Positions 16,316-26,624 of a stretch of DNA of 64,000 nt are shown one piece after another. Source of the stretch: Comamonas sp. (GTDB taxonomy: Bacteria; Pseudomonadota; Gammaproteobacteria; Burkholderiales; Burkholderiaceae_C). The stretch is from contig JADMKK010000057.1 in NCBI GenBank assembly GCA_015478895.1, forward strand, positions 62,001 to 126,000, written 5' to 3'. The notes beneath the pieces were generated by a model. That model was not told where the DNA came from and did not search any database. It saw only the letters and a program-made list of their open reading frames with translations. The position numbers and the translations under genes were made by a program. Position 1 is the first letter of the stretch, and the number at the start of each line of letters is the position of its first letter.

Positions 16316-17431
16316 ATGTCTTTTGCCCCTCTTTTGAACGACACCTTTTTGCGCGCCTGCCGCCGTCAAGCCACCGACTACACGCCGCTGTGGTTGATGC
16401 GCCAAGCCGGTCGCTACCTGCCAGAGTACAAGGCCACGCGCGCGCAAGCGGGCAGCTTCATGGGTCTGGCCACCAACGTGGACTACGCCACCGAAGTGAC
16501 GCTGCAGCCGCTGGAGCGCTTCCCATTAGATGCCTCCATCTTGTTCAGCGACATCCTGACCGTGCCGGACGCCATGGGCCTGGGCCTGTCGTTTGCCGAA
16601 GGTGAAGGCCCGCGCTTTGCCAAGGTGGTGCGAGATGAAGCCGCCGTGGCCGAGCTGGCCGTGCCGGACATGAACAAGCTGCGCTATGTGTTCGATGCCG
16701 TCACCAGCATCCGCAAGGCGCTCAATGGCCGCGTGCCGTTGATCGGTTTCTCGGGCAGCCCCTGGACACTGGCCTGCTACATGGTGGAAGGCAAGGGCAG
16801 CAGCGACTACCGCATGGTCAAGAGCCTGATGTACAGCCGCCCAGACCTGATGCACAAGATTTTGCAGATCAACGCCGACAGTGTGGCCGCCTACCTGAAC
16901 GCCCAGATCGACGCAGGCGCGCAAGCGGTGATGATTTTTGACAGCTGGGGCGGTGTGCTGGCCGATGGTGCATTCCAGCAATTTAGCCTGACCTACACCA
17001 AGCGCGTGCTGGCCCAGCTCAAGCGCACCGGCGTGGATGGTACGGACGTGCCGCGCCTGGTGTTCACCAAGGGTGGCGGCATCTGGCTGCAAGACATGAA
17101 GGACATGGACTGCGAAGTGCTGGGCCTGGACTGGACGGCCAATCTGGGCCAAGCCCGCGCCCTGGTCGGCGGCGAAGTTGGAGGCCCCGGCAAGGCCCTG
17201 CAAGGCAATATTGACCCGAACGTGCTGTTTGCCGCACCCGAGCAAGTCGCTGAGCAAGCCCGCGCCGTGCTCGACAGTTTTGGCAAACCCCATACCGACA
17301 CCACGACCACCGGCCCCACGCACATTTTCAACTTGGGCCATGGCATCAGCCAGTTCACGCCACCTGAGCACGTTGCGGCCTTGGTAGAGACCGTGCACGG
17401 CCACTCCCGCCAGATGCGACAGGCGCGCTAA
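16316..17431 (+). CDS. hemE: Uroporphyrinogen decarboxylase HemE
   Basis: A 371-residue enzyme of tetrapyrrole synthesis that decarboxylates uroporphyrinogen III to coproporphyrinogen III in the cytoplasm. The N-terminal signature [15 protein letters not shown] is intact, followed by [16 protein letters not shown] with the catalytic Asp, the second signature '[16 protein letters not shown]', and [10 protein letters not shown]. '[16 protein letters not shown]' near the C-terminus contains the conserved His. ATG 16316 gives the standard N-terminus; a 9-residue upstream extension is rejected. It is followed by its own terminator and then, 426 bases on, priA. Confidence 0.97.
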   Translation: MSFAPLLNDTFLRACRRQATDYTPLWLMRQAGRYLPEYKATRAQAGSFMGLATNVDYATEVTLQPLERFPLDASILFSDILTVPDAMGLGLSFAEGEGPRFAKVVRDEAAVAELAVPDMNKLRYVFDAVTSIRKALNGRVPLIGFSGSPWTLACYMVEGKGSSDYRMVKSLMYSRPDLMHKILQINADSVAAYLNAQIDAGAQAVMIFDSWGGVLADGAFQQFSLTYTKRVLAQLKRTGVDGTDVPRLVFTKGGGIWLQDMKDMDCEVLGLDWTANLGQARALVGGEVGGPGKALQGNIDPNVLFAAPEQVAEQARAVLDSFGKPHTDTTTTGPTHIFNLGHGISQFTPPEHVAALVETVHGHSRQMRQAR

Positions 17432-17470
17432 GCCGTTCAGCGCAGCAGCACCAGGTCCGCGCTGCTGGAT

Positions 17471-17508
17471 ACCCTCAGTCTTTGTGTGGCTGAGGGTTTT
17501 GTCTTTTA
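17471..17508 (+). terminator. Intrinsic terminator after hemE
   Basis: ACCCTCAG (17471-17478) pairs with CTGAGGGT (17490-17497), followed by TTTTGTCTTTT. Confidence 0.88.
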
Positions 17509-17857
17509 TGGGGCCGTGTGGCTTGCCGCAAATGCCGTCAAAAACCACTTACGGCGTGATAAAAACTGTCGAATTTCCGACATTAGCCCGCATTTCCTGC
17601 GGCTTGACAGCAAATCCATCTCGACTTATGCACAGATCACAGCGTGCGGCAGAGACACTTCCTTGCCATCAAGGAGATAGCGCCACAACGCCAATCTACG
17701 TAGCAAACCATTGATTTTATTAACTATTTTTTTAATATTTTTGTCATATTCAAAAAAATGCACGTGCATTGGCTGAGTGAGTCCAAAGCTGTGGTAGACA
17801 ATCCCCACAAAGTTATCCACAGAAATCCTCGTAACTTGCTCCTTCCTATTCGTTTTC
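17509..17857. other. AT-rich intergenic region with two DnaA-box matches between hemE and priA
   Basis: This gap contains TTATGCACA (17626-17634) and TTATCCACA (17813-17821), both exact matches to the TTATNCACA DnaA-box consensus in the same orientation. Between them is a strongly AT-rich stretch (about 17711-17760) in otherwise GC-rich DNA. The second box lies 37 bases upstream of priA. No gene is supported here; a 95-codon minus-strand frame overlaps the priA start and shows no family features. I see no dnaA, dnaN or gidA nearby, so this is not presented as the chromosomal origin. Confidence 0.6.
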
Positions 17858-20014
17858 ATGCTTGAAGCTTCGCCCATACCTGTTGTGATCCAAGTGGCGG
17901 TGTATACGCCCATCCACAGCAGCGTCGGTGGCCTGCTGAGCTACACCCATTGCACAGCCTTGCCCGCAGGCACTTTGGTGCGCGTTTCTTTGGGGCCCCG
18001 CCGTCTTTTAGGGGTGGTGTGGAACCCATCGGCCGATGCGCCCCCGCTGCCTGCCCATGCCAAGCTACGAGCTATTGATGCGGTAATGCAAGGCCTGCCT
18101 GCTTTGGATGCCCACTGGCAGCACTTGGTCAGCTTTGCGGCACGCTACTACCAGCGCAGCGTGGGCGAGATTGCCATGGCGGGCCTGCCCCCATTGCTGC
18201 GCGATATGACAGCCGAGCAACTGGCCAAGCGCCTGACGCCGCCCAAGCCCAAAAAGTTGTCTAACAAGGTGACCGCCTTCGCTGCCTCGGTGCCACAGCC
18301 CGCACAAGAATTAGTAGCACTGAGCCCAGAGCAGCAAACGGTTTGCAGCCAAATTGAGCAATATCCCGGCCCCTTCCTGCTCTACGGCAGTACCGGCAGC
18401 GGCAAGACCGAGGTCTACATGCGCGTGGTGCAGCAGGCGCTGCAGGCAGACCCCCAGGCCCAAGCGCTGGTGATGGTGCCGGAGATCAATCTCACACCCC
18501 AATTGCAAGAGCGCTTTGAAGCGCGCTTTGTGCCCCTGTTTGGCGCTCAGGCCGTGGTCAGCATGCACAGCGGCATGACGGATGTGCAGCGCCTGAAAAG
18601 CTGGCTGGCCGCGCACACGGGCCAGGCGCGCATTGTGCTGGGCACGCGCATGTCCGTGTTTGCCAGCCTGCCTAGGCTGAAAGTCATCGTCGTCGATGAA
18701 GAGCATGACGCCAGCTATAAGCAGCAAGAAGGCGCACGCTACTCGGCACGTGATCTGGCGCTGTGGCGTGGCCACGCCGTGGGCGCCAAAGTCATTCTGG
18801 GCAGTGCCACGCCTTCGCTGGAGAGCTGGCACGCCAGCGAACCTGCCATTCATGGTGGACAGGGCCGATACCTGCGGCTGCACATGCCCAGCCGCATCGG
18901 CGCGGGCGAGCTGCCGCGCGTGCGCATGGTGGACATGACCCAGCAGCCCAAGAAAACCGTGTTCTCCCCGCCGCTGCTGGCCGCCATCACCGAGCGCGTG
19001 CAGCGCGGCGAGCAAAGCCTGATCTTGCTCAACCGCCGCGGCTTTGCGCCCGTGCTGTTTTGTGCCGACTGCAGCTGGAAAAGCGACTGCCCGCACTGCA
19101 GTGCGCACCAAGTCTTTCACAAAGGCGACCGCACGCTGCGCTGCCACCATTGCGGCTTCACCCAGCGCGTGCCGCACGCTTGCCCCAACTGCGGCAACCC
19201 CGACATCCTTCCACTGGGCAAGGGCACCGAGCAACTGGAAGAAGAACTGGAGCGCCTGCTGCGCAATGTGCAGCGCCCCGACGGCAACCCGGCCCGCGTG
19301 GCACGCATTGATGCTGACACCACCAAACTCAAGGGCGCGCTGCAGGCGCAGCTGGCGCTGGTGCACAGCGGCGAGGTGGACGTGCTGATTGGCACACAGA
19401 TGATCGCCAAGGGCCACGACTTTCGCCGTATGACGCTAGTGGCGGCGGTACAGCCCGATGGCGCTTTGTTTTCCAGCGACTTTCGCGCGCCCGAGCGCCT
19501 GTTTTGCCTGCTGATGCAGGCCGCAGGCCGTGCCGGGCGCGATGCCGCTTACGTGCGCGCCCAAGACAGCCGCCCGGAGATGTGGGTGCAAAGCATGGAG
19601 CCGCAGCACAGCGTGTTTGCCGCGCTACGCCAGCACGACTATCCCAGCTTTGCCGCACAGCAGCTGCGCGAGCGCCAGGAGGCCGGCATGCCGCCGTTCG
19701 CCTTTCAGGCGCTGGTGCGGGCCGACGCCAAAACGCAGGAAACCGCCCAGGCCTTTTTGCGCGCCGCCAGCGATGCCGCTCGCCAAGGCCAGCTGCCGCA
19801 CCTGCAGGATATGTACCTGTACCCACCCATTCCCATGGCAGTGCAGCGCGTGGCCAATGTCGAGCGCGCACAAATGCTGATTGAATCCAGCGACCGGCGC
19901 GCCCTGCAAAGGTTTTTGCACGCCTGGCAGCCGTGGCTGCACTGGGTGCGCAGCCAGCCCGAACACAAAGGGGTGGTGCGCTGGTTGATGGATGTCGATC
20001 CACTGTCGCTGTGA
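17858..20014 (+). CDS. priA: Primosomal replication protein N' (PriA helicase)
   Basis: A 718-residue superfamily 2 helicase that restarts collapsed replication forks. It has an N-terminal DNA-binding domain, Walker A 'YGSTGSGKTEVYMRVV' near residue 175, the DEAH-like box VDEEHDASYK, and the PriA-specific zinc-binding insertion with paired cysteines (CADCSWKSDCPHC, then CHHCGF and CPNCGN). Helicase motifs V and VI follow (IGTQMIAKGHDF, QAAGRAGRD). Length fits the family. Start at ATG 17858; a few residues of uncertainty remain because no strong Shine-Dalgarno is visible. DnaA-box-like sites lie just upstream. Confidence 0.96.
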   Translation: MLEASPIPVVIQVAVYTPIHSSVGGLLSYTHCTALPAGTLVRVSLGPRRLLGVVWNPSADAPPLPAHAKLRAIDAVMQGLPALDAHWQHLVSFAARYYQRSVGEIAMAGLPPLLRDMTAEQLAKRLTPPKPKKLSNKVTAFAASVPQPAQELVALSPEQQTVCSQIEQYPGPFLLYGSTGSGKTEVYMRVVQQALQADPQAQALVMVPEINLTPQLQERFEARFVPLFGAQAVVSMHSGMTDVQRLKSWLAAHTGQARIVLGTRMSVFASLPRLKVIVVDEEHDASYKQQEGARYSARDLALWRGHAVGAKVILGSATPSLESWHASEPAIHGGQGRYLRLHMPSRIGAGELPRVRMVDMTQQPKKTVFSPPLLAAITERVQRGEQSLILLNRRGFAPVLFCADCSWKSDCPHCSAHQVFHKGDRTLRCHHCGFTQRVPHACPNCGNPDILPLGKGTEQLEEELERLLRNVQRPDGNPARVARIDADTTKLKGALQAQLALVHSGEVDVLIGTQMIAKGHDFRRMTLVAAVQPDGALFSSDFRAPERLFCLLMQAAGRAGRDAAYVRAQDSRPEMWVQSMEPQHSVFAALRQHDYPSFAAQQLRERQEAGMPPFAFQALVRADAKTQETAQAFLRAASDAARQGQLPHLQDMYLYPPIPMAVQRVANVERAQMLIESSDRRALQRFLHAWQPWLHWVRSQPEHKGVVRWLMDVDPLSL

Positions 20015-20044
20015 AAAATATTTTTCAACCGTTTGAAAGGTTTT

Positions 20045-21317
<1,273 letters not shown>

Positions 21318-21318
21318 T

Positions 21319-21370
21319 AAAAAGTGCCTCTAGCCCTTGATAGACAAGGGCTAGCAGCTATTTTTTTATA
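21319..21370. repeat. R1 family repeat, canonical copy acting as bidirectional terminator
   Basis: CTAGCCCTTG (21330-21339) and CAAGGGCTAG (21345-21354) form a perfect 10-bp stem with a 5-base loop. AAAAA lies to the left (21319-21323) and TTTTTTT to the right (21361-21367). It sits between the convergent asparaginase and AEC genes and starts two bases after the asparaginase stop. Best-preserved member of the R1 family in this window. Confidence 0.88.
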
Positions 21371-21404
21371 CAGGGACTGCAGGCGCAGACCTTGTGCTTT
21401 GCAG

Positions 21405-22352
21405 CTAAACGAGCAACGCCACAGCGGCCGCAAATGTCACAAATGCCAGGGCGGTGCTGACCAAAATAATGCGCGCCACGCGTCCGCCGTGGGCGCCAAA
21501 GCGCTCGGTCAGCAGCGACACATTGCTGGCGCTGGGCAGCGCAGCCACCAGTACCAGAGCCGCCATAGTGGAGGGCGACATCTTCCAACCGCCTGCCACC
21601 GCTGCCCAGCAGGCCAGCCACATCAGCAACGGGTGCAGCACCAGCTTGGCCAAAGCTATGGGCACATAGTGGCGTGCAGCTACCTGCTCTTGCTGGTTCA
21701 TTTGCGAGCGCGCCAGCACCGCACCAATGGTGAACAGCGCCACCGGCGAGGCCGCACCGGCGAGCATGGCGACCGTTTTGTCGATGGGGCCAGGCAGCTC
21801 AAAGGCATAGGCTGAGGCCACCGCGCCCAGCGCAATGGACCAGGGCATGGGGTTGGTCAGCATGCCCTTGAGTGCATTGCGCAAGGCTTGCGCCGCACCG
21901 CCTTCACCCTGACCCAGCCGCGACAAGGCAATGCACAGCGAGGTGATGACCATCATGTCGATGGCCATGGTCAAAATCACGGGCCCCGCGCTCCACGCCC
22001 CCAGCAATGCCACCAGCAGCGGCACGCCCATAAAACCCGAGTTGGGGAACGCCGCCACCAGGGCGCCAAAGGCCGCGTCGTTCCAGCCCCAGCGCTGGAA
22101 GGTCAGCACCACCGTGCCCGCCACCATCAACAGGCCCACGCACAGATACACGCTGGCCGCGACTGGATCGAGCAGCTGTGCAATCGGCGTCTGCGCGCCA
22201 AAACGGTAGAGCATGCAGGGCAGCGCAAAGTACAGCACAAAGGTGTTCAACCCACTGATGGCCGCCAGCGGCAACACACCGCGGCGCGTGGCAACAAAGC
22301 CAAACAGCACCAAGGCAAAGAAGGGGAAGGTAATGGCAAGAATGGACAGCAC
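21405..22352 (-). CDS. AEC family transporter (auxin efflux carrier-like permease)
   Basis: A 315-residue hydrophobic protein with about ten membrane segments in the two 5-helix halves of the AEC family. Typical features are 'FALVLFGFVATRRGVLP' near the start, LNTFVLYFALPCMLY and FPNSGFMGVPLL near residue 102. Members export or import small organic anions such as malonate or malate; this one's substrate is unknown. It is convergent with the asparaginase gene across the R1 terminator and divergent from rep, with about 190 bases between starts. Confidence 0.9.
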   Translation of the reverse strand: MLSILAITFPFFALVLFGFVATRRGVLPLAAISGLNTFVLYFALPCMLYRFGAQTPIAQLLDPVAASVYLCVGLLMVAGTVVLTFQRWGWNDAAFGALVAAFPNSGFMGVPLLVALLGAWSAGPVILTMAIDMMVITSLCIALSRLGQGEGGAAQALRNALKGMLTNPMPWSIALGAVASAYAFELPGPIDKTVAMLAGAASPVALFTIGAVLARSQMNQQEQVAARHYVPIALAKLVLHPLLMWLACWAAVAGGWKMSPSTMAALVLVAALPSASNVSLLTERFGAHGGRVARIILVSTALAFVTFAAAVALLV

Positions 22353-22544
22353 GGGCGCATTCTGTCAGCGCACGCCCGGCGCATTGCGGTGGTGCTTTCG
22401 CTTTGGTGACAGTGTGTATCGGCGCAAACTGCATCCCGGGGCGGGTCATGGCGGGCGGCAGCAACCTCGCCCCCAGCGCTTGCGTATGATGGCCCGCGCC
22501 GGTCATGCTGGCATTGTTCGTTGACTTCCCCCCTCCGCCTACCC

Positions 22545-24611
22545 ATGTCTGCTGGCCTGAACCTCGCCCAACTCCAAGCTGTCCACTACACCGAAGGCAC
22601 CTGCTTGGTGCTGGCGGGTGCGGGCTCGGGCAAAACCCGCGTGATCACGCACAAGATTGGCCGGTTGATTGAAAACGGCATGCCGCCCAAGCGCATTGCC
22701 GCCATCACCTTTACCAACAAAGCCGCCGCGGAAATGCGCGAACGCGCCAAGGGCCTGATTGGCAAACCTGCCAAGGACGTGCTGATCTGCACTTTCCACT
22801 CGCTGGGCGTGCGCATGGTGCGGGAGGACGGGCATGTGCTGGGCCTCAAACCCAGCTTCAGCATTCTGGATACGGACGATGTCACCGGCATTCTCAAGGA
22901 CTGCGCCGGGGGCGGCACCGATGCTGCCACCGCCCGCCAGTGGCAGTGGACGATCAGCGGCTGGAAGAACGCGGGCTGGGACAGTCGCAAGGCGCTGGCC
23001 ATGGCCGAGGACGACAGTGCACGCTCGATTGCGCTGATCATGCAGCGCTATGAAGAGCGCCTGACGGCCTACCAGAGCGTGGACTTTGACGACCTGATCG
23101 GCATGCCCATGCGCCTGCTGAAAAACCACACGGACGTGCGCGAAAAATGGCAGCGCCTGCTGGGCCATGTACTGGTGGACGAATACCAGGACACCAACGC
23201 CACCCAGTACGAACTGCTCAAGCTGCTGGTCGGTGAAAAGGGCCACTTCACCGCCGTGGGTGACGATGACCAGTCAATCTACGGCTGGCGCGGTGCGACG
23301 CTGGACAACTTGAAAAAGCTGCCGGTCGATTACCCCGAACTCAAAATCATCAAGCTGGAGCAAAACTACCGCTCCACCTCCGCCATCTTGCGTGCCGCCA
23401 ATAATGTGATTGGCCCCAACCCCAAGCTGTTCCCGAAAACGCTGTTCTCGGAACTGGGCGAAGGCGAGCCGGTGCGCATTGTCGACTGCGACACCGAAGA
23501 GCACGAAGCCGAGCGCGCTGCCATGCGCATCATGAGCCTGCGTGCGCAAACCAATCCGCAGCCCGCGTGGAAAGACTTTGCCATCCTCTACCGCGCCAAC
23601 CACCAGGCCAAACCGTTCGAGAAAGCGCTGCGCAAGCTCAATATTCCGTACAAGGTCTCGGGAGGTCAGAGCTTTTTTGACCGCGCTGAAATCAAAGACC
23701 TGTGTGCGTGGTTCCGCCTGTGGATCAACAACGACGATGATCCAGCCTTCCTGCGCGCCATCGGCACCCCCAAGCGCGGTATTGGCCACACCACACTGGG
23801 CAAACTGGGTGAGTTCTCGGGTCAGCACAAACTCAGCATGTTTGGCGCGCTGTTCAGCCACATGCTGGCTGCCGTGCTGCCCAAAAAAGCGCACGAAGGG
23901 TTGCTGGAGTTTGGCCGCTACATCAACGATCTGGAATACCGCGCCCGCCATACGCTGGGCGCCGAGGCGTCACGCACCTTCATGCTCGACTGGCTCAAAG
24001 AGATTGGCTACGAGCAGTACCTGTACGACAGTGAAGACAGCGAAACCGTGGCCGCCGCACGCTGGACGAATGTGCTGGAGTTTTGCGACTGGATGAGCCA
24101 GCGCGCCGGTGGCCAGATCGAAGACGGCGCAGCCACCACCACGCACACCGAAGTCAAAAGCCTGCTGGAGATTGCCAAGAACATTGCCCTGCTGTCCACC
24201 ATCAGTGAGCGCGAGAAAGAGCAGGACATGGTGATCCTGTCGACGCTGCATGCCTCCAAGGGCTTGGAGTGGCCGCACGTGATGATGGTCGGCGTGACCG
24301 AGGGCATGCTGCCCTTCAAGCTCGATGACGACAACGGCAAGCAGCTCAAGGTGAGCGACGAAACCGCCACCCGCCTGCAAGAAGAGCGCCGCCTGATGTA
24401 CGTGGGTATCACCCGCGCCCAGCGCACGCTGGCCGTGAGCTGGACCAAGCGCCGCAAAAAGGGCCGCGAGATGGTGCAATGCCAGCCCAGCCGCTTTATC
24501 AAAGAGATGAATCTGGATGCCAGCACCGCCCGCGAAGATCCGCGCGCCAAGCTGCGCATGCTGCGCGAGCAGCTGGCGCGCAAGGCTGAGGCCGCACCGA
24601 AAATCGTCTGA
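22545..24611 (+). CDS. rep: ATP-dependent DNA helicase Rep
   Basis: A 688-residue superfamily 1A helicase. Walker A is LAGAGSGKTRVIT near residue 30, motif Ia 'AAITFTNKAAAEM', the DExx box VDEYQDTN, motif III GDDDQSIYGWRG, motif IV 'KLEQNYRST', and motif VI YVGITRAQRTL. Several long stretches follow Rep rather than UvrD (SGGQSFFDRAEIKDL; FLRAIGTPKRGIG). It removes protein blocks ahead of replication forks. ATG 22545 is taken over the upstream TTG. An R1 repeat follows. Confidence 0.94.
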   Translation: MSAGLNLAQLQAVHYTEGTCLVLAGAGSGKTRVITHKIGRLIENGMPPKRIAAITFTNKAAAEMRERAKGLIGKPAKDVLICTFHSLGVRMVREDGHVLGLKPSFSILDTDDVTGILKDCAGGGTDAATARQWQWTISGWKNAGWDSRKALAMAEDDSARSIALIMQRYEERLTAYQSVDFDDLIGMPMRLLKNHTDVREKWQRLLGHVLVDEYQDTNATQYELLKLLVGEKGHFTAVGDDDQSIYGWRGATLDNLKKLPVDYPELKIIKLEQNYRSTSAILRAANNVIGPNPKLFPKTLFSELGEGEPVRIVDCDTEEHEAERAAMRIMSLRAQTNPQPAWKDFAILYRANHQAKPFEKALRKLNIPYKVSGGQSFFDRAEIKDLCAWFRLWINNDDDPAFLRAIGTPKRGIGHTTLGKLGEFSGQHKLSMFGALFSHMLAAVLPKKAHEGLLEFGRYINDLEYRARHTLGAEASRTFMLDWLKEIGYEQYLYDSEDSETVAAARWTNVLEFCDWMSQRAGGQIEDGAATTTHTEVKSLLEIAKNIALLSTISEREKEQDMVILSTLHASKGLEWPHVMMVGVTEGMLPFKLDDDNGKQLKVSDETATRLQEERRLMYVGITRAQRTLAVSWTKRRKKGREMVQCQPSRFIKEMNLDASTAREDPRAKLRMLREQLARKAEAAPKIV

Positions 24612-24637
24612 CAGCGCCCTATAACTTCAATTACATA

Positions 24638-24670
24638 GCATCTAGCCCTTGCTGCATAAGGGCCAGGTGC
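24638..24670. repeat. R1 family repeat after rep
   Basis: GCATCTAGCCCTT (24638-24650) pairs with AAGGGCCAGGTGC (24658-24670), with one G-U pair and one mismatch. No long T-run follows on the plus strand, so termination would be weak. Confidence 0.65.
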
Positions 24671-24788
24671 CAATATGACGTTTATCGCGCATTCGATTTT
24701 TGCTGACGGGCGGCACGCCATAAATTTTGTAAGCTGCGCAAGCCTTTCAAAATAACTTTTCGCCTTTACTACCTTCAGGGAAGACTGC

Positions 24789-25979
24789 ATGCCCCCCAAC
24801 CCGCTGCACCGCGCGTCATACACCTTGCTGGCCCTGGCGGCCAGCGCCACTGCCAGCACGGCCTTTGCACAGACCTCCACATCCGCCGCCACACTGGCGG
24901 GCGACGCATGGCAACAATGCGCAGCCACCACCGACAACGCCACGCGCCTGGCATGCTTTGACAGCTGGGCCCAGCATCAACAGCCGCTCACGCCCCCTCC
25001 TGGCGCGGGCTGGCAGGCGCCGGCGGCTTCGGCCAACGGCAGTCTTGAGCTACAGCAGGCCGCCAACGCACCCATGGTGCAGGCGGATGTGGCCGTCGGC
25101 CAAGGCCTGGTGCCCACGAACGGCGGATGTCGCGATCCGCGCTACAGCGAAATTTCGCGCTTCTTTGAGCTGGAAAACGGCAGCGATTGCGGCACCTTCA
25201 CGTTCCGGGGCTACAAGCCGCTGTCCGTCTCGGTCGTGGCCGCCGACAGCGTCAACACCCAGCCCAGCAGCCCCGGCAAACCGGCAGCAACGCCGCAGAA
25301 CTACCGCAAAGAAGAGTTGCGCATTCAGCTGTCGGCACGGACCAAATTGGCCTCGGGTCTGCTGACCAGTCCCACATCGGGCCTGCAGGATTCGCTGTGG
25401 GTGGGCTACACCCAGCAGTCTTACTGGCAGATATTCAACCCCGAGCTGTCCCGCCCTTTCCGCACCACCGACCATGAGCCGGAGCTGTTCTACGTCTACC
25501 CCACTCAAGCGCAATTGCCGTTTGGCTGGCAGTGGCGCTATAGCGGCATTGGCATGGTGCACCACTCCAATGGTCAGAGTGAGCCGCTGTCGCGCAGCTG
25601 GAACCGCTGGTACCTCATGACCGGCGCAGAGCTGGACAATCGCTGGCAAGTGCATGCCAAAGTCTGGCAGCGCATGAGCGAAAGCAACGCTGACGACGAC
25701 AACCCCGGCATTGAAAACTACTGGGGCCGTGGTGAACTGAAAGTGCTGTGGCAGCCCAATGAGAAAAACACCATTGGTCTGACCGCCCGCGGCAGCATGG
25801 GCAAGGGCTACGGTTCCGGTCGCCTGGAGTGGATGCGCACCATTGGCAAAGGCTGGAATGGCGGTGCCAGCAATTTGCGCCTGCACGTACAGTTGTTCTC
25901 GGGTTACGGCGAGAGCTTGATTGACTACAACCGCAAACGCAATTCGCTGTCCGTGGGCTTGAGCCTTCTGGACTTTTGA
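24789..25979 (+). CDS. pldA: Outer-membrane phospholipase A (OMPLA, PldA)
   Basis: A 396-residue outer-membrane beta-barrel lipase. The signal peptide ends near TAFAQ. The catalytic block reads GMVHHSNGQSEPLSRSWNR: by comparison with E. coli, His258, Ser260 and Asn272 are the triad. The C-terminus ends in Phe (SLLDF), as expected for barrel insertion. It hydrolyses phospholipids when the outer membrane is disturbed. The N-terminal extension (about 100 residues with 'WQQCAATTDNATRLACFD') before the barrel is common in beta-proteobacterial members. Transcribed alone. Confidence 0.94.
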   Translation: MPPNPLHRASYTLLALAASATASTAFAQTSTSAATLAGDAWQQCAATTDNATRLACFDSWAQHQQPLTPPPGAGWQAPAASANGSLELQQAANAPMVQADVAVGQGLVPTNGGCRDPRYSEISRFFELENGSDCGTFTFRGYKPLSVSVVAADSVNTQPSSPGKPAATPQNYRKEELRIQLSARTKLASGLLTSPTSGLQDSLWVGYTQQSYWQIFNPELSRPFRTTDHEPELFYVYPTQAQLPFGWQWRYSGIGMVHHSNGQSEPLSRSWNRWYLMTGAELDNRWQVHAKVWQRMSESNADDDNPGIENYWGRGELKVLWQPNEKNTIGLTARGSMGKGYGSGRLEWMRTIGKGWNGGASNLRLHVQLFSGYGESLIDYNRKRNSLSVGLSLLDF

Positions 25980-26117
25980 GGGGATGCCTGACAGGGCATA
26001 AACATGGCTTGCAGCGCAAGCGTGGCCCGCAGGCTGCAAGCCGGGCATGAAAGGCCTTGTGGTATGCCACTGCTTTCACGCAGAATCCCTGCCGAGCAGC
26101 CTTTACGACTTGCTTGC

Positions 26118-26152
26118 CAAGAATTAGCAGGCCAAGCGCCTGCCAATTCTTG
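26118..26152. promoter_or_regulatory. Strong hairpin upstream of the small unknown gene at 26200
   Basis: CAAGAATT (26118-26125) and GCAGGC (26127-26132) pair with GCCTGC (26138-26143) and AATTCTTG (26145-26152), with one mismatch and a 5-base loop. No T-run follows, so it is not a terminator. It lies about 48 bases before the start of the next gene and could be an operator-like palindrome or leader structure. Confidence 0.55.
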
Positions 26153-26199
26153 CTCACCACCACCGAGGATGTCGCATACGATGCGTGCCAAGGATGACC

Positions 26200-26604
26200 A
26201 TGGATCTGCAATATCAGCTCAAAGCCGGCAACTACTACCTGTACGACATGCGCGACAAACCCAGCGTAGTCACAGGTGAGCGGCGCTTTAAGCTCAAGAC
26301 AGACCTGCTGGCCATTGCCTTTGATGCCTATACCGGTGAGGTGCACCAGCACGGTACGCCCACACGCATCCAGTCATGGGCAAGCAACACCCGCCGCCGC
26401 CTGCGCGCAGCAGGTTTGTGGCAAGAGGCTGAAGACATCGTGGTCATCAGCGGCCCGTTTCCGGTCGATGAAATCAACAAGTGTTTGTGGATCAAAGGCT
26501 ACTGCCGCCGCTTGCTGCAGCGGGTGGCTACCTTGCCCCATGGCAAATTCCCCACACGCCCTGCGCAGCGCACCAGCAAAGGCTGGCAACGCACGGCGGC
26601 ATAA
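26200..26604 (+). CDS. Small conserved-looking hypothetical protein
   Basis: A 134-residue basic protein without signal peptide or membrane segment. I do not recognise a family. The N-terminal part (LQYQLKAGNYYLYD, then LAIAFDAYTGEVHQHG) looks like a beta-rich module, the middle is Arg/Trp rich (SWASNTRRRLRAAGLW), and the tail is basic and Pro/Arg rich. The ATG at 26200 is preceded by AAGGA at 26190-26194; ATG 26194 is an alternative. A strong hairpin lies upstream. It is convergent with the universal stress gene, with 20 bases between stops. Confidence 0.65.
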   Translation: MDLQYQLKAGNYYLYDMRDKPSVVTGERRFKLKTDLLAIAFDAYTGEVHQHGTPTRIQSWASNTRRRLRAAGLWQEAEDIVVISGPFPVDEINKCLWIKGYCRRLLQRVATLPHGKFPTRPAQRTSKGWQRTAA

Positions 26605-26624
26605 AAGCTGCGAGGTGCGGGTGG

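Noticed and set aside
17509-17857. Chromosomal origin of replication
   Set aside because: Only two DnaA boxes and no dnaA, dnaN, gyrB or gidA neighbours; kept as a regulatory or secondary-site hypothesis only.
17626-17913. 95-codon minus-strand frame across the priA start
   Set aside because: Overlaps the priA N-terminus and the DnaA-box region, with no visible Shine-Dalgarno or family features.
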